From NCBI GenBank assembly GCA_026770615.1, contig MU631642.1, forward strand, positions 129,441-176,011: a stretch of 46,571 bases of DNA, read 5' to 3'. This stretch comes from Pavlovales sp. CCMP2436. Its lineage: Eukaryota; Haptophyta; Pavlovophyceae; Pavlovales. A model generated the notes under the pieces. It was not told the DNA's origin and did no database searches. It saw nothing but the letters and a program-made list of their open reading frames with translations. Below, piece by piece: positions 40,166 to 46,571 of the stretch (position 1 is the first letter of the stretch; each line of letters opens with the position of its first letter). Position numbers and translations under genes: made by a program.

Positions 40166-42241
40166 ATGGGCAATGTGATGGGTGTGTGCGCTAGCGGCGC
40201 GGGTTCGAGCCAGCCAGGGCACGCGCGCTTGGAGGATGAGGAGGAGGCTGCGGTCGACGGTGGATGGACCGAGCTGGTGGGTGGACCGAGCTGGTGGGTG
40301 GACGATGGCGCCTACGCGCAGCTGGTCCGAAGCGCCCCACCTCGGAGCTGGGGCGAGCCGTCGGTGCGCGCACGCCTCGTCTTCGCCTTCTTCATCGTGG
40401 ACAGCGCACTCGCGCTCGCGCTCGCGACAGCGCTCGCTGTGGCGGGCGACTCGGCCGGTAGCGCACTGCTCCTTGGCTTGGTCGGCGCGCAATGTACGCT
40501 CGCCTGGCTGCTCGCGCTGCACCGCCTGCCCGCGCACACTTCCTGGCTGAGTGCACTCACACGCGCGGGGCCGCTGGGGACGCTCGCGCTCGACGCATTT
40601 GCCGCGCGCCTGCTGCTGCTCCCGCATCCGTTGTGCACCCGGCGTGCCGAGCCCGAACTCGGCTTCTCCGCCTTTGCGGACACTCACACGGGCGGCTACG
40701 CTGACAGCGACGGTTCGGCCCAGCCGGCCGAGACGGAGTCAGCCGTGTTCGCCGCTGTCCTCGGTGTGCGGCTGCTGGTGCACGCGCTCGCCCAGTCCTT
40801 GCCCGTGGCCTGCCTCGTGCTCGCTGGGATCGTGCCGGGGCACTCGCAGCGCCTGCCATACCATACCGTACCGCAGCGCCTGCCCGCCTGCCTCGGCTCG
40901 CTCGGCCTCGCAGCCGGGGCGAGCGCGACTTTCAACGCAGCTTGCCACTTTGCGCTGCTGCTCGCAGGCGCCGTCGCGCTCTCCTCCACCGCAGCCGGTT
41001 GCCAGGCGCAACCGCTGCAGGCGCTGCTGGCGCTGGACGTTCGCGCCTCGTTGCCGACGCACGGACTAGTGTTGGGTCTGCTTCGCCACGTGCGAGTCAC
41101 AACCCGCCCGGCAGCGCACACGGCGACGGAGGGGGCGGAAAGGGCGGAAAGGGCGGAAGCGGCGGTGGCCGCGCATACCGAGGCGGAGCGCGCGTGCGAG
41201 CTCGTCGGCTGGCTCGGCGGTGCGGTGGTCGCGCTCGACCTTGGTGGCGGCGGTGGCGGTGTGCTGGCGCGGCTGCCGCTCGGCGCGCGCTCCCGTCTGA
41301 AGGCGCTCGACGTGAGCGGCATCGCGCTCAAGGGCGCCGGCACCCTCGCCGCAGGCCTGCGCACAACGCGCGCGCTGGAGGAGCTGCGCGCCTGCCGCTG
41401 CCAGCTGGGTGACCATGGCGTGGCCGTGCTCGCCGACGCGCTGCTTGCGAGCGCGGCGCCCCTCTCTAAGCTCTGCCTCGCCGGGAACGGGCTCACGGCC
41501 TACGGCGCGGGCGCACTGGCGAGTTGCCTCTCACGGCTGCAGCTTCTGTCGCTCGAGCTGGCGCACAACCCGCTCGGCCCGTACGGCGCCGCGCTGCTCC
41601 TGGACGCGCTGGCCTCGCAGCGCAGCCTCAGATCCCTCGGGCTCGCGCGCACGGGCCTGCAGAGGAAGGGCGCGGCGGCTCTCGCGCAGCGCGTCTGGGC
41701 GCTGCCCGCGCTGGCCGAACTACGGCTCGGCGGCAACGGTATCGGCGACGAGGGCGGCGCGGCGCTGCTCGACGCGCTGACGCGGTGCTTTGTGCTGCGG
41801 CTGCTGTGGCTCAACGGCAACGGGCTGGGCTCGCGCTCTGCCGCCGCGCTGAGCACGCTGCTCGCCGCCTCGCCCGCGCTCGTTGACGTGCGCGTCTACG
41901 CCAACCCCCTTGGCGGGACCGCCGCGCTCGCCGACGGGCTGCGGGCGGGCGCGGCGCTGCGCCTCCAAGCCGCGGGCGAGCGCAGGCCCGAGGCGAAGGT
42001 GCTGCTCTCGCTCGCGCACTGCCAGCTCGCCGACGACGCCGCGCGCACGCTCGCAGACGATTTCTCGGCGCTTGGTGCCCTGCGCGAGCTGCACCTGTTC
42101 GGCAACCCCGCCATCCGCGCGCCCGCACGCGAGCGGCTGCGCTCGGCCTGGCGCGAAACCGGCCGGGCGGAGCGCGCGCTGCTGCTCGAGCTCGCAGAGG
42201 AGCCCGCCGAGGCAGCCGAACGCGATGAGCAAGGCCGTTGA
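40166..42241 (+). CDS. Predicted acylated multi-pass membrane protein with a leucine-rich-repeat C-terminus
   Basis: A single exon encodes 691 residues. The N-terminus MGNVMGVCAS has a glycine at position 2 and a cysteine at 8, consistent with myristoylation and palmitoylation. About five to six hydrophobic segments lie between residues 71 and 280 (cores LVFAFFIVDSALALALATAL, LLLGLVGAQCTLAWLLAL, ALDAFAARLLLL, VLGVRLLVHALAQSLPVACL, HFALLLAGAVAL). From about residue 345 to 680 there are ribonuclease-inhibitor-type leucine-rich repeats of about 28 residues with the LxxLxLxxNxLGxxGAxAL pattern (LSKLCLAGNGLTAYGAGALA, LQLLSLELAHNPLGPYGAAL, LAELRLGGNGIGDEGGAAL, LRLLWLNGNGLGSRSAAAL). LRRs of this kind bind proteins. 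No NACHT, kinase or protease domain was seen. The combination is unusual and the function is unknown; a membrane-tethered recognition or scaffold role is inference only. Confidence 0.85.
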   Translation: MGNVMGVCASGAGSSQPGHARLEDEEEAAVDGGWTELVGGPSWWVDDGAYAQLVRSAPPRSWGEPSVRARLVFAFFIVDSALALALATALAVAGDSAGSALLLGLVGAQCTLAWLLALHRLPAHTSWLSALTRAGPLGTLALDAFAARLLLLPHPLCTRRAEPELGFSAFADTHTGGYADSDGSAQPAETESAVFAAVLGVRLLVHALAQSLPVACLVLAGIVPGHSQRLPYHTVPQRLPACLGSLGLAAGASATFNAACHFALLLAGAVALSSTAAGCQAQPLQALLALDVRASLPTHGLVLGLLRHVRVTTRPAAHTATEGAERAERAEAAVAAHTEAERACELVGWLGGAVVALDLGGGGGGVLARLPLGARSRLKALDVSGIALKGAGTLAAGLRTTRALEELRACRCQLGDHGVAVLADALLASAAPLSKLCLAGNGLTAYGAGALASCLSRLQLLSLELAHNPLGPYGAALLLDALASQRSLRSLGLARTGLQRKGAAALAQRVWALPALAELRLGGNGIGDEGGAALLDALTRCFVLRLLWLNGNGLGSRSAAALSTLLAASPALVDVRVYANPLGGTAALADGLRAGAALRLQAAGERRPEAKVLLSLAHCQLADDAARTLADDFSALGALRELHLFGNPAIRAPARERLRSAWRETGRAERALLLELAEEPAEAAERDEQGR

Positions 42242-42649
42242 CTTAGGCTTAGCGCGAGTGACTCTTTGTAACGTGCGGTATTAAGCCGCGGTCTGATTAC
42301 TTTTTATCATATCTTGCTGCCGAGGTTTCGCTGTTGTCGCAGACACTGCAGGTTTTGCTGCCGGCGCTGCCGCTGCACGTTCTCTTTCAAGCCGCGAGCG
42401 AGTCTATCCCAGAAATCATCACCAGGGTAATCAGTCCACTGGCGAACTGGGTAGGCAAACCCGGCAAACACTCGAGATCGAGCGATGAGAACAGCAGTGG
42501 TGACGACGACGGGAAAAGAAACCGGCGGGCTTGACGCGGTGACGGCAACTTTGGCGAGGACTCTGGCACCTTCGGCAACTCAACAATATAATTTTTTGTC
42601 AGTGATGGGCCTTCAGCGCACAAGCGCAGCTGGAGGTACCTGTGGGCAC

Positions 42650-42713
42650 GGCGGATTCACTCGCGAGAGTGACGTCGTTATGAACCGACGATGACGGGTC
42701 TCGAGCGGAATAA
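42650..42713 (+). repeat. Dispersed tail family C, copy
   Basis: GGCGGATTCACTCGCGAGAG then TGACGTCGTTATGAACCGAC and GGGTCTCGAGCGGAATAA. The last 50 bp match 43727-43782. Confidence 0.8.
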
Positions 42714-42736
42714 CTTATAATCTACACATGTTTTAT

Positions 42737-43263
42737 TAAGTTAAGTCTCCCCCGGGCTATAATGTTGGTCACTCAGTTTACTTGAGCTACGTATGAGGGC
42801 CTTCCTGGTGTCCCCGCCGGCTGAAAAGTTAGTGCCTAGTTGCATGGGTCCTGGGGCATATTTGGCCACCTGGCAAGCGCCCACTAGGAATAATAATTGA
42901 GTGCTTGCGTGAATAAATGTATAAATACATAACTTACATACAAGAAATGGCGACTTATTTTTTTACTTTTGAGAACCCGCCTGCTGAGCACTTAGACTCT
43001 GCAGTGACTCGCATCCCAGCCGCGCCGCGCCGGAGGTAGGGCCACTAGGTTGTGGGTGGGCTTGGTGCTTGCCGGAGGTGCTTCCCGAGCGCGCCATGTC
43101 GCCTCTGAGGCGCGCATGTGCGGCCGTCGCGCCCTCGTTCGCCTGGGACGGGGTGTGATCAGGTGGCTCTTCGGAGGAGAAGGGCATACGGCTCACCTAT
43201 GAGACGCGCGACGGTTCCCCGCCACCCTCAAAAGGCCTGGGGACCGGGAGAAGGCCCTAGGCG
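42737..43263 (-). mobile_element. Dispersed repeat family A, copy 2
   Basis: The inverted partner of 7229-7732; see that entry. Minus-strand landmarks are GTGACCAACATTATAGCCCG at its end and CGTCTCATAGGTGAGC at its start. Confidence 0.75.
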
Positions 43264-43431
43264 CCTTCGCGCGCCTCGTAGGCGAGCTTATTACGGACGA
43301 TACTAGTGTTGCGAACGATGCTTATTTACTATTAGAGCACAGTATTACTATTAGCAACTCACGGATCCAGCCTTGCAGCCGCCAACCGATTGCAGCCTGA
43401 TTTACCGTAAGACACAGAGGACCCATGACCA

Positions 43432-43479
43432 CAGGACCCTTACACAGACTAAACTGTGTAAGTTTGTGTAAGGGTCCTG
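43432..43479. repeat. Perfect 15 bp hairpin
   Basis: CAGGACCCTTACACA and TGTGTAAGGGTCCTG enclose an 18 nt loop. The loop itself pairs with a downstream inverted TTACACAGTTTA, giving a compound inverted repeat. Confidence 0.8.
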
Positions 43480-43520
43480 GTGGGAAAAGAAACTTACACA
43501 GTTTAATTTGACAGAGAATA

Positions 43521-43674
43521 CAGGGGATCGCAGGCAATAAAAAGGGCGAATTTTGAGCTTGAGGCTGAGCTTCTTAGCAAATTACATACAAAAACTGCTT
43601 AAATTTGCTTCAATTACATACAAACGAGGCTCAGCTTCTTAACACTACGGCTTCTTATTGCCCGCGACACCCTG
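43521..43674. mobile_element. MITE family 1, copy 2
   Basis: 154 bp flanked by TA. The right end TTATTGCCCGCGACACCCTG is identical to that of 12454-12620; the left end CAGGGGATCGCAGGCAATAA is diverged. The interior has TTAGCAAATTACATACAAA direct repeats. A partial third copy is at about 45590-45670. Confidence 0.88.
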
Positions 43675-43726
43675 TAATAAAGATAAGTACCACGCAAACG
43701 CGATACCGTGCATAATTGCGGATCAA

Positions 43727-43782
43727 CTCGCGTGAGTGACGTCGTTATGAACCGACGATGACGGGTCTCGAGCGGAATAAAC
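43727..43782 (+). repeat. Dispersed tail family C, copy
   Basis: CTCGCGTGAGTGACGTCGTT then ATGAACCGACGATGACGGGT and CTCGAGCGGAATAAAC. Confidence 0.8.
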
Positions 43783-44069
43783 TACGAAATAACGGTGCTG
43801 TTTCAAATTTGGGAATTAGGCTCAGCCGATGGGATAGTAGTTGGTATCCGTGTGCTCTGAAAAGGTCCTTGGGTCCGGGCTGTGGCGCAGGTCACCCCCC
43901 GCTAGGAGAGACCTTCACTAACCACGTTTACGAAGCCAAACGCAAAAAGTGGACAGGATATTCTGAGCTACATTTCAATTTGTGGCTTCGCTTTATTTCT
44001 TTGATATTTTGAAATCCCATAAATAAATTCGAATGTATAGGTGTATCGGATGTATCGCCATACAAAAGG

Positions 44070-44282
44070 CTCTTGGGACCCAGCGTGGGAGATGTGTCTG
44101 ATGTATCGAGGCCTGTATTAATCTGTATAAATGAATTTGATGTATCATTTGATGTATCAAGGCCAGTCTGTACCCTACAGGGGATACATCATAGGGGCCA
44201 ATAAAAACGCGATACAACGCGATACATCAAATATATCGTGTATCGATACATCAAATAAATCTCCCACGCTAGGTCCCGGGAG
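44070..44282. mobile_element. Foldback element with about 40 bp inverted ends and GATGTATC repeats
   Basis: The left end CTCTTGGGACCCAGCGTGGG and the complement of the right end, CTCCCGGGACCTAGCGTGGG, share 40 bp. Inside and just outside are many GATGTATC/GATACATC octamers in both orientations. Confidence 0.85.
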
Positions 44283-44644
44283 TTGTGAATCACTATCAGC
44301 TTGAGACATATTAACCGATCAACAAAACGTCCAGGACAATCAGACGTCACTAACGTCAGCTTGAATTATATTATTGTTATGGATTCAAACTGATATCTGA
44401 AAATTATTTGCTTTCAAGCATTGATTGATGTGTAAGTTTCTTGTCCGTCCCCGGGAGGCTCGCATACTGGACCCAAGCGTTAAAAAACACTCAGATCCAG
44501 GGATCCTTCCCGGGCACACGGATATGAGGCTGATCAGACACACGACAATCGACGACTCGCGACCGACCTCCTCTGCATCTCTCCCATCGTGTGGAAATGC
44601 AGCTAGCTCATCGAGCACCGGATACCGTCCTAACCCCATTTTGC

Positions 44645-44806
44645 CGCGGGCCTTCTTCCGAGACTTTAAACTATTTCCCCTCAGGAAAACCTGCCGAAGA
44701 AGGCCCGCGCAGGATGGGATTACAAATATTGCGCTGTGCACGTCTTGCCGCATTCTTCCGAGCCTTGAGAACTGCTTCCCAAAACTTGCCGAAGAAGGCC
44801 CGCGGC
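44645..44806. mobile_element. MITE family 2, two short hairpin copies
   Basis: Unit 1 (44645-44709) is bounded by CGCGGGCCTTCTTCCG and CCGAAGAAGGCCCGCG. Unit 2 (about 44749-44806) begins GCATTCTTCCGAG and ends CCGAAGAAGGCCCGCGG. The units also resemble each other internally (AACTATTTCCC and AACTGCTTCCC). Confidence 0.75.
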
Positions 44807-45589
44807 AGGTGGAATACTGAAACAAGCCATCTTTGCAGCAATTTCCGCATTGATCACCTGGCTGCGAAGAAGGCGGAGTGTTCACCGCCCGCGTCACCAT
44901 CGCGCGGCAGCAGTCGGCGGATGTCAGGGACCACGTGGGCAAGGGAGAGCGCACGTGCCACACAGCCCTACGTACCGGCGCCCTCGTCCACGCCCGCGCC
45001 CGCGCCCGCGCCACGCCACTGATGCGTCTGTTGTGTCTCACACACCTGTTTTGTCTGGTGAGGGAATCCAGCGGGCGCGGCAGCGTGTGCGGCATCCTCA
45101 CCTGCCGCACCTGTTGCCGACACTTGACAGGGCTCGATGCGGGAGATCAACTAGCTGCTCGCCGCTAGGCAAGTCGTGCGGCAGGCGCCGCCGACGCCTA
45201 GCCGTCGGACGGCGCGGCGTTACCCGCGCTTGATATCGCGGGCACGCGCGAGGCTGCTCAAGTGTGGACGGCTGCGCAGGCCTCCGGGGCCCGCCTTTCC
45301 CATATGTGCGGCGCGTTCCTGTCGTACGCGAGCGCTTTCGTGGCCGAATCTTTCTTTACGGTGGGTCCTCCGTACCGGTGGGCGCCGCGGTCAACATCTA
45401 TTTCTACGACGACGAGAACAGCGAGGACAACTCGCAGTCCGGAGATCGACAGCCCGAGCAATACACGCTCACCTGTCGAGCAAAGTCGGCTTTCTCCGCA
45501 TCGTGGCGATCGCGTGGTTGCTTGCTAGAGACGTTGCTCTTCAACCAACATCTCTAGTATCCTTGGCGCGTGTACAAGGACTCGTAGGC

Positions 45590-45670
45590 ACTAAGAAAGG
45601 CGATGTTGAAACTGATAGGCTCAGTTTCTTAGCAATTACATACAAACAATGGTGGATTTTTGCTTAAATT
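45590..45670. repeat. Partial MITE family 1 fragment
   Basis: CACTAAGAAAGGCGA ... GGCTCAGTTTCTTAGCAATT ... ACATACAAACAATGG parallels the interior of 43521-43674 but lacks the terminal repeats. Confidence 0.6.
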
Positions 45671-46013
45671 ACAATTGAAGAGCTCACAAAATGCGGTTCA
45701 CTTCTCATTTGACAGGCCATCGGCGCGGCTGGTGGGGAATGCGTCCGATGAGATTGGCGATTTTGATGACGACTCGATGAGCGATGCTCCGAGCTTCGCG
45801 TCCCTAGTAAGGCGCGCGCCATGAGTCCGTCTGTGGCAGCGACATCGCTCTCGAGATCATCGGCAGCGCTCTGGCACCGCCGCTGCCGGGAGTTTATACT
45901 TTGGTAATTCATCGCGTTTGTTAGGTTTATGTATTTCAGAAGTACAGTCGATACAGGTTATCTGGACGAACAGGTATTTGGACCGCACGCATGCGCTACT
46001 GTAGATCGCCGTG

Positions 46014-46358
46014 GTGGCCGTGCGGGCCAAGCGGCCATCTGGTGGCCGTCGAAGATATGTCCGATCTGATGGTCTATGCGTGACGGGCACCCTTTGTGCG
46101 AACCTCTTCCGCGATCGCGGCACGCCTCAGAGTCGTTGCGAGCGCGCGCGGCCACTCCGCGCCTGCTCCGCGCCACTCGAGCGGAGCGCAGAATGCTGAT
46201 AACGGCAATTTGGTGGCCCTGCGGGCCCTGCGGTCAGTTGATGGCCATTGACGATGCGGCCGATCTAATGGTCAATGCGCGACGGGCACTCGTCGGACGT
46301 ACCTTCCCCGCGATTGGCAAACGCCTCTGAGTTGTCGAGCGCGCGACCAATCCGCACC
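46014..46358 (+). repeat. Diverged subtelomeric tandem duplication
   Basis: Copies at 46014-46162 and 46213-46358 share GTGGCC-TGCGGGCC, GATGGCC/GGTGGCCGTCGA, CCGATCTGATGGTC/CCGATCTAATGGTC, GACGGGCAC and GCGAT-GGCA-CGCCTC-GAGT in order. Confidence 0.75.
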
Positions 46359-46447
46359 GCTTGGTTCAAAGTTCATATAGTCCGTGACCTGATCGCGAAA
46401 CGCCGATGCAGATTGCAGATGATCGGCTCGGCCGCTCCAGGCCACAC

Positions 46448-46571
46448 GGTTAGGGTTAGGGTTAGGGTTAGGGTTAGGGTTAGGGTTAGGGTTAGGGTTA
46501 GGGTTAGGGTTAGGGTTAGGGTTAGGGTTAGGGTTAGGGTTAGGGTTAGGGTTAGGGTTAGGGTTAGGGTT
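46448..46571 (+). repeat. Telomere, (TTAGGG)n
   Basis: About 20 uninterrupted copies to the end of the window, with the G-rich strand running outward, so the right edge is a chromosome end. The unit is that of vertebrates, fungi and many protists including several algal groups. Confidence 0.98.

Larger units (their letters stand above)
42242..46447. other. Subtelomeric mosaic without a supported gene
   Basis: 4.2 kb between the last gene and the telomere. It is built from the repeat copies listed separately, with unassigned stretches between them (42290-42650, 44360-45590, 45680-46010). Long open frames on either strand (for example 44385-45110 minus) have no recognisable domain and overlap inverted repeats. 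Confidence 0.7.

Noticed and set aside
40166..40220. tRNA-like T-loop string GGTTCGAGCC near 40202
   Set aside because: It lies inside the LRR-membrane coding sequence and no cloverleaf can be folded around it; no tRNA was found in the window.
42334..42534. 66-codon plus frame (QTLQVLLPALPLHVLF ...)
   Set aside because: No family recognised, no ATG and no splice context; it lies in the unassigned part of the subtelomere.
44385..45110. 241-codon minus frame in the subtelomere
   Set aside because: It overlaps MITE family 2 hairpins, shows no domain and has mixed codon use; not supported as a gene.

Overview
This is a eukaryotic nuclear window that runs to a chromosome end: positions 46448-46571 are about 20 copies of TTAGGG with the G-rich strand pointing outward. 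Coding exons are very GC-rich (alanine/arginine/glycine-rich proteins), introns and spacers are AT-rich or made of simple repeats, splice donors are often GTGCGC/GTACGC/GTGAGT, and there are plant-type families (FAR1/MULE transposase, Agenet domains). I infer a unicellular alga or similar protist, possibly a haptophyte; this is weakly supported. No rRNA, tRNA, CRISPR or bacterial operon structure was seen.

The left 27 kb is the conserved gene block. A double-bromodomain protein (minus, running off the left edge) faces a WDR59-like GATOR2 subunit (plus). A small DoxX-like membrane protein (minus) faces a NIPP1/PPP1R8-like FHA protein (plus). A reduced, diverged mitochondrial Rho GTPase (Miro, plus) follows, separated from NIPP1 by repeats and a decayed copy of the NIPP1 3' end. 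A repeat-filled spacer (11.6-15.2 kb) precedes a gene of at least 15 exons for an alanine-rich coiled-coil protein of about 1,830 residues (minus), which faces GAR1 of the H/ACA snoRNP (plus). An assembly gap of 895 N lies in one of its introns. Far to the right, a SET-domain protein (minus) faces a membrane/leucine-rich-repeat protein (plus). Four head-to-head pairs share short spacers of about 190-320 bp, which probably act as bidirectional promoters.

From 28 to 39 kb the window is accessory DNA. It holds a C2H2 zinc-finger gene with an internal gap, and a 5.4 kb Mutator-like element with inverted ends and a seven-exon FAR1-type transposase that carries one in-frame stop. Beyond these are a short ORF with a strong A/C bias at codon third positions, a chromodomain ORF, unresolved minus-strand coding-like segments, and a spliced Agenet-domain gene.

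From 42.2 kb to the telomere no gene is supported. This subtelomere is a mosaic of short non-autonomous elements (TA-flanked MITEs, foldback elements, dispersed tails), several with second copies in the spacers at 7-8 kb and 12-13.5 kb. A recurring feature is that introns contain tandem copies of their own splice-junction sequence, as if introns grew by duplication at exon edges.
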